NCBI GenBank assembly: GCA_041676705.1
Contig: JBAYRL010000003.1
Span: 186,001-250,000 of the forward strand
DNA: 64,000 bases
Direction: 5' to 3'
DNA from: Acidimicrobiia bacterium
GTDB taxonomy: Bacteria; Actinomycetota; Acidimicrobiia; Acidimicrobiales; SKKL01
The position numbers and the translations under genes are program-made. How positions within the stretch are numbered: position 1 is the stretch's first letter; every line of letters starts with the position of its first letter. Under the pieces are notes generated by a model. The model was not told the origin of the DNA and made no database searches. It saw nothing but the letters and a program-made list of their open reading frames with translations. Positions 17,527 through 26,367 of this stretch are shown here, in pieces.

Positions 17527-18408
17527 CTAATGATTGATTACCTCAATAGCTCTCATAAATGCTTCTGAATGTTCATGCAGGGTTGAAAAACCAGCGCCCA
17601 TGGTATTGATGGCCAAGTGGCTGGCACCCGCATTACGCCAAGCTTCCGCCTGTTGTGCCACTTTATCTAGGTTGTCTAGGCCACCCGGTCCGAAACTTAC
17701 TCGACCTTCCATAGAGACTTCACTTGGATCGCGACCAACCGAAGCAGCACCAATTTGAATCTCGCGCAATGCCGCTTCGAGACGCTCCCCGGGTCGAACT
17801 TGTGGAAACCAACCGTCGGCCAAACGACCAATGCGTTGATACGCCACCGAGCTGGAACCGCCTAACCAAATTGGAATTGGCTGTTGCAACGGTCGCGGTG
17901 CAATACCAACGCTTTTAAGCTGGTGGAATTCTCCGCTAAAGGTCACGCTTCGTTCGCACCAAAGTTTTCGCATTAGTGCGATTTGTTCTTCTTGGCGGCG
18001 ACCACGATTACCAAAGGGAACGCCTAGGGCCTCGTATTCAGCCTCGTTCCAGCCTACCCCCACGCCTAGGCGCAGGCGTCCACCACAAAGCAGGTCAACC
18101 TCAGCGGCCTGTTTGGCCACCAAAGTTGCTTGACGCTGCGGCAATATAAGGATGCTGGTCACAAGTTCGAGGTTTGTAATAGCCGCCAAGAAACCCATTA
18201 GAACCATTGGTTCGTGAAACAGCGAATCTACGTTGTAAGGCATTTTCCACCCGGGATAGGCCTCGGGATCAACCCCAACTACGTGATCAAACAGCGCTAA
18301 GTGCGAGTACCCCATCTCTTCAATTGCCACCACAGCCGCCCTGAGCTCGTCTGGGGTGGGTTGCATCTCAAGCTGCGGAAGAATGGCACCAAGTTGCATA
18401 GTTTTCAC
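17527..18408 (-). CDS. LLM-class F420-dependent oxidoreductase
   Basis: A 293-aa TIM-barrel enzyme of the bacterial luciferase-like superfamily. It has the N-terminal strand LGAILPQLE, the LFDHVVGVDP loop, RLRLGVGVGWNEAEYEALGV typical of the F420-binding branch, and PIPIWLGGSS. It is probably an F420- or FMN-dependent oxidoreductase with unknown substrate. The start is GTG, overlapping the stop of the alpha/beta hydrolase gene as GTGA, so the two are translationally coupled and probably act together. Confidence 0.85.
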   Translation of the reverse strand: MKTMQLGAILPQLEMQPTPDELRAAVVAIEEMGYSHLALFDHVVGVDPEAYPGWKMPYNVDSLFHEPMVLMGFLAAITNLELVTSILILPQRQATLVAKQAAEVDLLCGGRLRLGVGVGWNEAEYEALGVPFGNRGRRQEEQIALMRKLWCERSVTFSGEFHQLKSVGIAPRPLQQPIPIWLGGSSSVAYQRIGRLADGWFPQVRPGERLEAALREIQIGAASVGRDPSEVSMEGRVSFGPGGLDNLDKVAQQAEAWRNAGASHLAINTMGAGFSTLHEHSEAFMRAIEVINH

Positions 18409-19130
18409 ATTCCCCAGAATTCACGTAGCGCCGGTGCTACAACTTCGGGCATTTCGAGCATCCACCAGTGACCCGCGTCGGGCAGATCCAGCACTTTGGC
18501 ACCGGTGCGTTTCGCCAACGATTGCGTGAATCGAGGTTTGCGAAATGGGTCGTTAGCCGAGCCGATAAGCAGACCTGGCAGATTCCAAGAATCGATACCG
18601 GGACCCCATTCTTCCGCAACGTTCACCGCCGAGCGGTAGAGACCCAATATCGCTTGTCCCATGGTCGCGTCAGCGTCTTCGCCCATCCATCGCGCACCTT
18701 CGGCAGGTGCACCCATAGTCATAAGACCAGCGGCGCGTTCCTCGGGTGTAGCAGCCAGCCAACTCTCCATAAAGGCCTCCCCTTCACCGGGCGTTTGCCA
18801 AATCTTGGCTGTGGCATGCCACTTGAAATCTTGGTTCAAGTCACCGGTGTCGATAACCCATGAAGCAACGTTGGAAGGCTGCGTTGCCAAAATGCCGGTG
18901 ACCAATAGGGCGCCCCAATCATGCCCCACCAAGTGGACCTCTTCCAAGGGTGCAATCTCGTCCAAAAGCCAGGCACCGTAGTTCTCTTTGTTCGGAGCGA
19001 AACCGTCCGGCAAATCGCTACCAAAGCCGGGAAGTCTTAAAGCCACCGCTTCGGCCAGATCAAGCTCGGCGATCAGTGGGTCCCAAATGCGTGCTGTTTC
19101 TGGCACCCCATGTACAAAGATGACGGTCAT
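18405..19130 (-). CDS. Alpha/beta hydrolase
   Basis: A 241-aa single-domain hydrolase. The oxyanion loop is HGVPE and the nucleophile elbow GHDWGA places an Asp where serine hydrolases have Ser, so this resembles haloalkane dehalogenases and epoxide hydrolases. The C-terminal DAGHWWMLEMPE supplies the catalytic His. Epoxide hydrolase or dehalogenase-type chemistry is likely; the substrate is unknown. It is the upstream gene of a two-gene unit with the LLM oxidoreductase (4-bp overlap), which suggests a small detoxification or catabolic module. Confidence 0.85.
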   Translation of the reverse strand: MTVIFVHGVPETARIWDPLIAELDLAEAVALRLPGFGSDLPDGFAPNKENYGAWLLDEIAPLEEVHLVGHDWGALLVTGILATQPSNVASWVIDTGDLNQDFKWHATAKIWQTPGEGEAFMESWLAATPEERAAGLMTMGAPAEGARWMGEDADATMGQAILGLYRSAVNVAEEWGPGIDSWNLPGLLIGSANDPFRKPRFTQSLAKRTGAKVLDLPDAGHWWMLEMPEVVAPALREFWGM

Positions 19131-19233
19131 ATCTTGATGCTAGCTATCTCCTCGTTGCCGTGACGCCCGTTCTGCGTCGCCAATGAGAACGGTTTGGTTA
19201 GGCTGAAGGGCATTTCGTATTGAAAGGACGGTC

Positions 19234-19875
19234 ATGCACGACCACGACCACGATGCCCATGCCGACGCCTTCGACCCGCATAGCTTCGACGACAAAGCGG
19301 CCACTTGGGATGACCCTTCCAAAGAACTGCGCGCGGCCAACATTGCCACCGCGATCCGCAGTGCCGTTCCTTTAACAAGTTCAATGGCCATGTTGGAATA
19401 CGGCGCTGGCACCGGCCTAGTTACCCAACAATTACAGCATGAGGTTGGCGAAATTACCTTGGCTGACACCTCAGCTGGAATGCGCGAGGTGATGAAAAAC
19501 AAAATGGCCTCTGGGGCTCTGCGCCCGGCCGCCATTTGGGCCGAAGATCTGGGTGAAGAACGCAGCACTACAAGCAAGTTCGACCTGATCGTGACGTCAA
19601 TGGTGTTGCATCACATCCCGGACACCAACGCCATTTTGTCAAACTTCTATGCCATGTTGAACCCCGGCGGCCATGTCGCCATCGTCGACCTCGACTTAGA
19701 AGACGGTTCGTTCCATGGTGAGAATTTTCACGGTCACCATGGTTTTGATCGTGGCGAGATGGCGGAAAAGCTCACCAAAGCGGGCTTCGTTCAGGTCAAC
19801 GTGGACGACTGCACCAACGACGATGGCGCACGTGAGGGCTTTTCACTCTTCTTAGCCACGGCCCAACGCCAATAG
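19234..19875 (+). CDS. Class I SAM-dependent methyltransferase
   Basis: A 213-aa Rossmann-fold methyltransferase. Motif I is LEYGAGTGLVT, motif II region LADTSAGMREVM, and motif IV FDLIVTSMVLHHIPD, as in UbiE/SmtA-like enzymes. The N-terminus is histidine-rich (MHDHDHDAHADAFDPHS), which might bind metal. Substrate unknown; small-molecule methylation is likely. It is divergent from the hydrolase-LLM pair and followed by a long hairpin. Confidence 0.85.
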   Translation: MHDHDHDAHADAFDPHSFDDKAATWDDPSKELRAANIATAIRSAVPLTSSMAMLEYGAGTGLVTQQLQHEVGEITLADTSAGMREVMKNKMASGALRPAAIWAEDLGEERSTTSKFDLIVTSMVLHHIPDTNAILSNFYAMLNPGGHVAIVDLDLEDGSFHGENFHGHHGFDRGEMAEKLTKAGFVQVNVDDCTNDDGAREGFSLFLATAQRQ

Positions 19876-19957
19876 CGAAAGGAAACTAACTCGTAACCGA
19901 AACCGCGATGCCCAAGACCCATGGCGCGACCAGCCAGGCTCGTTGGCGCGGGCGCTT

Positions 19958-20010
19958 TGATCTTGTTATGAGTTTTGTGCGCTATCCGCATCAAACTCAT
20001 AACAAGATCA
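19958..20010. repeat. 18-bp inverted repeat (hairpin)
   Basis: TGATCTTGTTATGAGTTT (19958-19975) and its exact reverse complement (19993-20010) flank a 17-nt loop. It lies 83 bp after the methyltransferase and 98 bp before the GlcD-like gene, both on the plus strand. No T-run follows, so it could be a non-canonical terminator, an RNA-processing site or an operator. Confidence 0.7.
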
Positions 20011-20108
20011 GCGATCACCGGTTGCGCGAACGACGGAGGGGCTAACTTGGCACCCAGGGACCGATATTCTCAGTTCCCAAGGCCAACAACGCCGAGGAAA
20101 ACGCCGCC

Positions 20109-21503
20109 ATGTCTACCCAAACCCCGCCAGCCAATCTCCAAGTAGCCGAGATTTCCGCCCTATTCAGCGACGCTCTTCCAACAGCCCGTATTCTGACCAC
20201 CGCCATCGACGACTACAGCCACGATGAAGGTTTGGGCCTCACACCTCAAGCACCGGTCGCGGTGTTGCTTCCCGAAACCGTCGAAGAAGTGTCCGCCATT
20301 GTGCAGATTTGTGATCGACACAAGCTCGCTCTTACGGCCCGAGGAAGCGGGACCGGCCTATCGGGGGCCGCAATTCCCAACGCTGGCGGGGTGGTCGTCT
20401 CGTTCGAGCGGATGAAGTCAATCGAGATTGATATTGAGAACCAAATGGCCGTGGTTGGACCTGGGGTCACCCTGGCCGAACTTGATGAGGTCTTAGCACC
20501 ATTGCAGCTGGTGTACCCGGTGCAACCTGGTGAGAACAGCTCGTCTCTCGGCGGAAACGTGGCGACCAACGCCGGTGGCATGCGAGCGGTTAAGTATGGC
20601 GTAACGCGCCACCAGGTGCTGGGGTTGGAAGTGGTGCTCACCTCGGGCGAAATTATCCGTACCGGTGGCAAGTTCGTAAAAGGGTCGACGGGCTACGACC
20701 TTACCCAACTCATAATTGGTTCTGAAGGAACCTTGGCTTTGGTCACCGAAGTAATCATCAAGTTGCACCCTCGGCTGGCTCACGAAGCAACGATATTGGC
20801 CCCCTTCCGATCTCTCGACGAGGTTATGCATGCTGTGCCACGTTTGGTGGCTAGTGGCCTTGGTCCCATGATTGTGGAATACATCAACGTTGGGCTGATG
20901 GACGCCTTGTCGGAGCGCCATAAGCTGAGCCTGGGCGTTCCCGCCGACGTGAAGGCTCAGACTGAGGCCTATCTGGTGATGGTGATGGAAAATTCGGCGG
21001 AGGTGCGACTCGATGAGGACGTTGCGGCTTTGGCGGAAATGACTAGCGGCTTTGGGGCTCTTGATGTTTACGTGTTGCCTAAAGGTGCAGGCGAAGCGTT
21101 GATTCGAGCCCGTGAACAGGCGTTTTGGCTTTCCAAAGATACCAACGCTGGCGACTTGGTAGACATTGTGGTTCCGCGCGGGTCGATGCCTGAGTTTTTC
21201 GATTTGGTAAGCAAAATTGCGGCTGAAGAGGAGGCCTTCATAACCGGGTGCGGTCACGCTGGCGATGGGAACGTGCACCTTTCGGTCTATCCCAACAATC
21301 CTGAGAACATGCCTCGGGTTATGATGCGCCTCTTTGAAACTGGAATGTCCCTTGGTGGAGTGATTTCTGGCGAACATGGATTGGGAACCGCCAAGCGCAA
21401 GTATTTCTTAGAGTTGGAAGACCCGGTAAAGATCGCTTTGATGCGCCGGATTAAAGCCGCGTTCGACCCCAATGGAATTTTGAACCCCGACAAGGTGATT
21501 TAG
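20109..21503 (+). CDS. FAD-linked oxidase, GlcD/D-lactate dehydrogenase type
   Basis: A 464-aa VAO-family flavoprotein. The N-terminal FAD-binding PCMH domain has ARGSGTGLSGAAIP and GENSSSLGGNVATNAGG, then GYDLTQLIIGSEGTLALVTE. The C-terminal cap ends in GHAGDGNVHLSVYP and GEHGLGTAKRKY, the His-rich substrate/metal site of GlcD and D-2-hydroxyacid dehydrogenases. It oxidises a 2-hydroxyacid such as glycolate or D-lactate to the keto acid. GlcE and GlcF partners are not adjacent, so a stand-alone D-2-hydroxyacid dehydrogenase is favoured. ATG start with GAGGAAAA about 8 nt upstream. Confidence 0.88.
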   Translation: MSTQTPPANLQVAEISALFSDALPTARILTTAIDDYSHDEGLGLTPQAPVAVLLPETVEEVSAIVQICDRHKLALTARGSGTGLSGAAIPNAGGVVVSFERMKSIEIDIENQMAVVGPGVTLAELDEVLAPLQLVYPVQPGENSSSLGGNVATNAGGMRAVKYGVTRHQVLGLEVVLTSGEIIRTGGKFVKGSTGYDLTQLIIGSEGTLALVTEVIIKLHPRLAHEATILAPFRSLDEVMHAVPRLVASGLGPMIVEYINVGLMDALSERHKLSLGVPADVKAQTEAYLVMVMENSAEVRLDEDVAALAEMTSGFGALDVYVLPKGAGEALIRAREQAFWLSKDTNAGDLVDIVVPRGSMPEFFDLVSKIAAEEEAFITGCGHAGDGNVHLSVYPNNPENMPRVMMRLFETGMSLGGVISGEHGLGTAKRKYFLELEDPVKIALMRRIKAAFDPNGILNPDKVI

Positions 21504-21511
21504 CCGCTCAA

Positions 21512-21530
21512 CCAGCGAAAAATACGCTGG
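21512..21530. terminator. Hairpin between convergent genes
   Basis: CCAGCG (21512-21517) and CGCTGG (21525-21530) enclose a 7-nt A-rich loop; a second GC-rich stem (GCGCC/GGCGC) follows to about 21548. It lies between the convergent GlcD-like and beta-glucosidase genes. There is no clear T-run. Confidence 0.45.
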
Positions 21531-21568
21531 CGCGCCGAAGCCAGGCGCCTAGCCGGCCGACAAGATGA

Positions 21569-23989
21569 TCAGCGGATACGCAAGTTCAATTCGGCTCGGA
21601 TATCGGCAGAAGAGGCCGCCACTAGTACCTTCCGTTCCCCAGGGTCGACTACCCAGTCACCATTGGTGGAATCGAACCGACGCCAAGCAACCTGACTCAA
21701 CTCAATGGTGGCGGTGACAGTTTCGCCAGCCGGTACCAATACTTTGGCGAAGCCCGCCAGAGTTTTTGGTGGCATTTCCCCGTTGGGATGCGTGATGTAC
21801 ACCTGCACCACCTCGTGACGATCACGATCTGACCCCGCAGTCAGCGCCACACTGATGGCCACGGTACCATCACCGTCGATTTCAGTCGTGGAAAGTGCTG
21901 GCTTCGACCAGGTGACGGTGCCATAACCTAGGCCATGTCCGAATGGCCACAGGGGTTCTACACCATTGGCCTCAAAGCCGCGATAACCCATCAACCGGCC
22001 TTCGCCATAGCGTTGTTTGCCGTTCAGCGGTCGGTAGTAGGGCCAAGCGGGCGAATCCTCCAACCGGCGTGGATATGTAATGGGCAGACGGCCTGATGGT
22101 TCAGCGTCTCCAGCCAGAATTGCGGCCACTGCGGGGCCGGTTTCTTCGCCCGCAAACGGTGCCGTGAAGATAGCGTCAACCTCGTTTGCCCAATCCATTG
22201 CTACCGGGCCGCCAGCGTTCACTACTACGACTGTTTTTTTTGCAGCCGCCACCACCTGGCGAATGAGGTCGTCTTGGTCACCGGGCAGTGAAATGGTGGT
22301 CCGGTCAACACCTTCGGTTTCCCACTCGTCGTTGGTGCCAACCACCACTACCGCCACATCTGCCTCACGTGCTGCTTCGACGGCTCGTTCAAGATAGGGC
22401 GGAGGATTTAGCGGCGCGCCACCTAGGGTGAACACGGCAAAACCGTTGATACCGGAACAGTCGATTCGCACCGGAATAGGCACTCCGGCCTGCGCCTCAA
22501 CCACCATTTTTTGTTCTTCTGAACCGTGGCCGAAGGTCCAGTCGCCCCGTGGAAGTGCACGTCGGGGGTCATCAACCAACACTTGGTCAGCCACCGTGAC
22601 ATGAGCTTTACCCCCAACAATGGCACCCAGCTCATATGGGCCGTCATGGTCGGGGATTAGCTCACCGCGCAACGTGACCCAAAAGTGACCTTCGCCGACA
22701 CCCAATGGTGGGTTTCCGAAACTCCGGTAGTTAGTGGAATAGACGACGGTGGTTGAAACAATGGGCGAATCTAGGTCACGACCATTACGATATTCGGCCA
22801 ACAAGCCAATCTCGCCGTCGGGTGTACGCAGGGCTGAGCCCGTGAAGGGTGGCAAATACTTGTCGATGGTGGCACCCAGTTCGTAGCGCACTGATTCTTC
22901 TCCGAAACGCTCCACTACCGCTTCTTTGATCGATTGGTAGGGGTGAGATTCCATAGAAGAACTTCCGCCACCCATGATTCTCGTCGCTTCGGCGTTGGCA
23001 CCAATTAGCGCCACTTTGGTCGAAGGTTCGAGTGGTAGGAGGTGGCCTTCATTGCGCAGAAGCACCATGGCCTCGGTTGCCGCCTGGCGAGCTAATGCCC
23101 GCTCTTTCGGATCGTCAATTGATTCTTGGGGCTTATCAGCACTGCGTTCGCCAGCCCGGGTGCGCTCGATCAGTTTCAACACTTCGCTAACGCGATCGTT
23201 AATGTCGGCTTCTTCAACCCGACCATGCTCGAATGCAATCGCTAGATTCTCGCCATAGACGGTACGTGGTCCGGGCATGGCAATGGTGAGCCCAGCATGA
23301 ACAGCGGGTTCCGTCTCATGCACACCACCCCAGTCCGACACCACGAAACCGTCGAAGCCCCACTCTTTTCGCAACACATCGTGCAGCAACCATCGATTAT
23401 GAGCACAAAACTCACCATTTAGCTGGTTATAGGCCGACATGATGCCCCAAGCGTTGGCCTCTTTCACCATGGCCTCAAATGGCCGTAGGTACAGTTCACG
23501 CAAGGTGGATTCGTCGATGATGGCATCGACGTCCATCCGCTCAATTTCGGTATCGTTGGCCACGAAATGTTTCACCGTGACCGCCACCTCATGAGCTTGA
23601 ACACCTTTCACAAAGGCCACACCCAGCCTGGCAGTTAACTCAGGATCTTCGGAATATGCTTCGAACACCCGGCCACCAATGGGGGTTCTTTGTAGGTTCA
23701 CGGTGGGCCCCAGCAACACATGAACGCCTTTGCGGCGCGATTCAAGGCCCAAGAGATCACCGATTTGGCCCAAAAGCTCAACATTCCAGGTAGCGCCAAG
23801 GGCAATACCGACCGGCACCACAACGCCTGGCAACAGGTCCGCTCCTTCCGCTTCGCCTCGCACCCCATTTGGCCCGTCGGACATTTTTATGGCCGGAATC
23901 GCGGCGTTTTCAATGGCATGTGTCCGCCAGGTTGAAGCACCACCCAAAATGCGACAGCGTTCTTCGATCGATAGCGATTCAGGAATCAC
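21569..23989 (-). CDS. GH3 beta-glucosidase with PA14 domain
   Basis: An 806-aa glycoside hydrolase family 3 enzyme. The N-terminal TIM barrel has substrate-binding KHFVANDTE and the nucleophile motif FVVSDWGG (Asp219). A second alpha/beta domain holds VALIGANAEATRIMGGGSS and EWETEGVDR. A PA14 domain is inserted in the second domain (about residues 390-540), as in PA14-containing beta-glucosidases. A fibronectin III-like domain closes the protein (VQVYITHP onward). No signal peptide, so it is cytoplasmic: it splits glucosides or oligosaccharides already imported. GTG start with GAGGTG 5 nt upstream. No sugar transporter is adjacent. Confidence 0.92.
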   Translation of the reverse strand: MIPESLSIEERCRILGGASTWRTHAIENAAIPAIKMSDGPNGVRGEAEGADLLPGVVVPVGIALGATWNVELLGQIGDLLGLESRRKGVHVLLGPTVNLQRTPIGGRVFEAYSEDPELTARLGVAFVKGVQAHEVAVTVKHFVANDTEIERMDVDAIIDESTLRELYLRPFEAMVKEANAWGIMSAYNQLNGEFCAHNRWLLHDVLRKEWGFDGFVVSDWGGVHETEPAVHAGLTIAMPGPRTVYGENLAIAFEHGRVEEADINDRVSEVLKLIERTRAGERSADKPQESIDDPKERALARQAATEAMVLLRNEGHLLPLEPSTKVALIGANAEATRIMGGGSSSMESHPYQSIKEAVVERFGEESVRYELGATIDKYLPPFTGSALRTPDGEIGLLAEYRNGRDLDSPIVSTTVVYSTNYRSFGNPPLGVGEGHFWVTLRGELIPDHDGPYELGAIVGGKAHVTVADQVLVDDPRRALPRGDWTFGHGSEEQKMVVEAQAGVPIPVRIDCSGINGFAVFTLGGAPLNPPPYLERAVEAAREADVAVVVVGTNDEWETEGVDRTTISLPGDQDDLIRQVVAAAKKTVVVVNAGGPVAMDWANEVDAIFTAPFAGEETGPAVAAILAGDAEPSGRLPITYPRRLEDSPAWPYYRPLNGKQRYGEGRLMGYRGFEANGVEPLWPFGHGLGYGTVTWSKPALSTTEIDGDGTVAISVALTAGSDRDRHEVVQVYITHPNGEMPPKTLAGFAKVLVPAGETVTATIELSQVAWRRFDSTNGDWVVDPGERKVLVAASSADIRAELNLRIR

Positions 23990-24162
23990 AGTTCACCTCT
24001 TGGGCTCACAGCTTTGGCTAGTGCATCGTTACGAATGTCTGGCCTCGTTGGGCCGGTCAGCCAAAACTAACATGCGCAACGCGCACCACGGCGCTAACAC
24101 ATGTGATGTATGGCTGCTTACGCACTACTAATTGGCTGCTAACCATTCACTCTGAACGCGGG

Positions 24163-24216
24163 CACGCCCATCGAAGAAAGCACGCCCATCGAAGAAAGCA
24201 CGCCCATCGAAAAAAG
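24163..24216. repeat. Three 18-bp tandem repeats
   Basis: CACGCCCATCGAAGAAAG is repeated head to tail at 24163, 24181 and 24199; the third copy has one A-for-G change. The array lies 15 bp beyond the stop of the metal permease gene and upstream of the beta-glucosidase. It is not in a convincing reading frame. Confidence 0.85.
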
Positions 24217-24230
24217 GCAGTCGCAGGCTG

Positions 24231-25079
24231 CTAAAGCGCGGCGTGTCGCTTCGAACCTATAAATGTTGTGATCTCTTTAACAATCACGGCGACAAAGAAA
24301 AAGGCAACCGCCATCGCTGAGATGGTGGCCCCACCGGCGGTGCCGTGGTAATAGCTGATCAATAGGCCCGAGAACACGGCCAGTGCCCCTAAAACAGCTG
24401 CGCCGAGCATAATTAAGGGAACCCGCCGGGCAAAAAGGGTTGCCGTGGCGGGCGGTGCAATAAGGAGTCCGAACACCAACAAGGTGCCAATAGCTTGAAA
24501 ACTGGCAACAATGCTGAGCGCCAAAAGGGTCAACATGGCGGCCTGGGCGAAACCAGGGTGCATCCCCAAGGTGATGGCTTTTTCACGGTTGAATGTGAGC
24601 GCCAAGAACGGCCGATATAGCAACACACTGATCACGATGACCAACGCGGCCGCCATGAACTGGATCGAAATATCAGAGCGCGTTACACCTAAAATATCGC
24701 CGAATAGCAGTGCGCTGACATCAGTACTAAACGAACTTGAGCGCGAAATAATAATGACGCCAAGTGACAGCATCCCTACGAATAGCAGCCCGATGCCGGT
24801 GTCTTCACGAATCGAAGTGCGCTCAGCTAACAAAGAAATAAGGCCACTCATCACCAACGCCGCTATGGCCGCGCCGAGTAGCGGATTAAAACCCCACAGC
24901 ACGGCCAGGGCTATACCTGGGATTACACCGTGGGCCAGCGCATCACCTAGGAACGTAAGCCCCCGTAACACAATCCACGTGCCAACGATTGAGGTGGCTA
25001 AGACCGCTGCCAGCCCACCAAGTAACGCCCGCTGCATAAAACCCAGTTCGAAAGCTTCGCTGAACCACTGGATGATCAT
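24231..25079 (-). CDS. Zn/Mn ABC importer permease (ZnuB/AztB type)
   Basis: A 282-aa ABC-3 family permease with about eight hydrophobic helices. VLRGLTFLGDALAHGVIPGIA is the conserved metal-permease segment near residue 40, and the coupling helix lies in REKAITLGMHPGF. It moves zinc or manganese delivered by the binding protein encoded just upstream, whose frame overlaps by 4 bp. The usual ATPase gene (znuC) is absent on both sides in this window, so the energy subunit must be encoded elsewhere. Confidence 0.9.
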   Translation of the reverse strand: MIIQWFSEAFELGFMQRALLGGLAAVLATSIVGTWIVLRGLTFLGDALAHGVIPGIALAVLWGFNPLLGAAIAALVMSGLISLLAERTSIREDTGIGLLFVGMLSLGVIIISRSSSFSTDVSALLFGDILGVTRSDISIQFMAAALVIVISVLLYRPFLALTFNREKAITLGMHPGFAQAAMLTLLALSIVASFQAIGTLLVFGLLIAPPATATLFARRVPLIMLGAAVLGALAVFSGLLISYYHGTAGGATISAMAVAFFFVAVIVKEITTFIGSKRHAAL

Positions 25080-26158
25080 TTAGAACCTAAGGCTTCGGCG
25101 ATACGAGTTGCATTCGAACGTACCATCTCTAGGTAGCTGGCCGCCTCTGAGCCTTCGGGGCCCAAAGTCTCGCTGTACAGTTCAACCACCGCAGTCCCAG
25201 GAAGTTCACTTTGAAGAACCTTGGCGAAGCGATCGGTGGCACCATGATCCACAAATATCACCGAGATCCCTTCTGCTTTCATAACCTGTGCCAATTGGGC
25301 AAGATGCTCGGCACCCACACCTTCGGAAGTTCCACCGCCCGGAATGATGGTGTCGACAATCTCAAAATTGTAGCGATCTGCGAAATACCCAAGCACCCCG
25401 TGGTTCATTAACAACTTCCGATCGGAAGTCGGAACTGAATCAAGAAGCTGTTGAACCTCGGTATCAAGCGCACCGAGTTGGTCAATATATTCTTGGGCCT
25501 GGGCACGACTTTGGTCGTCGAAATGCTGCGGGAAATTATCGGTTAGCTGGGTGAATAGGGCCTCGGCCACCAGGGCCATACGAGCGGGATCCGTGAAAAA
25601 GTGCGGATCGATGCCATTCTCGTCGTGCTCGTGACCAAGCTGCGCATCGTCGTCACCGCTTGTGGCGTCATCATGTCCATGGCCTTCCCCGTCATCTTCA
25701 TGGCCGTGGTCGTTGCGAGAATGGTCGTTGTGAGAATCGTCGTTGTGAGAATGGTCGCGGTAGGCAACCGGACGGGCATATTCGAGGGCCGTAAATATGG
25801 GAACCCCACGATCGCTGGCGCTTGAAAACACCTTCAACAAACCTTCCTCAAAACCACCGCCGTTGACCACCAACAGCTCGGCCGTTTCAATGGCTTGAAC
25901 CTGCCGTGCCGAGGGTTGAAAATCATGAGGTGAAACGCCACGGGGCATAATTGTTTCAACCTTGAACGCCTCACCCACCAAATTATCAACAACGTCACCC
26001 AAAACAGCGGTTGTTACAACGATGGTGGCTGGCTTGTTCGTACCCTCGACGTTGGATTCGGTGCTGGAAGGTCTTCCCTGATTCTTCCCGGCAGTACCGC
26101 ACCCGACCACAAGCAATGCCGTCGATAATAACAATGCCAAGCTGGTGAATCTGCGCAT
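25076..26158 (-). CDS. Zinc-binding lipoprotein, ZnuA/AztC type
   Basis: A 360-aa cluster A-I metal-binding protein. The signal peptide ends in the lipobox ALLVVGC. Metal ligands are seen in GVSPHDFQPS (His78), IDPHFFTDP (His186), and the later MNHGVLGYFADRY and FVDHGATDRF. Residues 135-178 form a loop very rich in His and Asp, typical of zinc rather than manganese binders. The open frame extends to 26257, but the ATG at 26158 begins the signal peptide. A Zur/Fur-like box sits 26 bp upstream, pointing to repression by zinc. Confidence 0.92.
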   Translation of the reverse strand: MRRFTSLALLLSTALLVVGCGTAGKNQGRPSSTESNVEGTNKPATIVVTTAVLGDVVDNLVGEAFKVETIMPRGVSPHDFQPSARQVQAIETAELLVVNGGGFEEGLLKVFSSASDRGVPIFTALEYARPVAYRDHSHNDDSHNDHSRNDHGHEDDGEGHGHDDATSGDDDAQLGHEHDENGIDPHFFTDPARMALVAEALFTQLTDNFPQHFDDQSRAQAQEYIDQLGALDTEVQQLLDSVPTSDRKLLMNHGVLGYFADRYNFEIVDTIIPGGGTSEGVGAEHLAQLAQVMKAEGISVIFVDHGATDRFAKVLQSELPGTAVVELYSETLGPEGSEAASYLEMVRSNATRIAEALGSK

Positions 26159-26174
26159 TTGCGCTCTCCGATTT

Positions 26175-26198
26175 AAGTATAAATGAGAATGATTCCCA
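26175..26198 (-). promoter_or_regulatory. Zur/Fur-like box and promoter of zinc importer
   Basis: TGAGAATGATTCCCA (26184-26198) is a 7-1-7 dyad with one mismatch, matching the Fur-superfamily consensus TGANAAT-N-ATTNTCA. On the minus strand it is followed at once by TATACT (26175-26180), a good -10 element, so a bound repressor would block the promoter. Confidence 0.75.
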
Positions 26199-26367
26199 GT
26201 TTGCCAGCAGCGCTTCGGTTCCACAACCCGAAAGCGCGAGACAGCTGGCCAACCCACCAGAAGAGGGCCTAAGTATTTCGTCTGTCAGTTATCTATAGAG
26301 ACCCAAATAGTGCGATACTCTAACTAATTTGAATCCTGTTAGCACAACACTTTTGGGGGACTCTGTA

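Noticed and set aside
19140..19577. 145-aa minus-strand ORF
   Set aside because: Lies antisense to the clearly real methyltransferase gene.
20493..21377. 294-aa minus-strand ORF
   Set aside because: Fully antisense to the GlcD-like gene; residues unlike a folded protein.
22225..22240. T-run as terminator
   Set aside because: Lies within the beta-glucosidase coding region with no stem.
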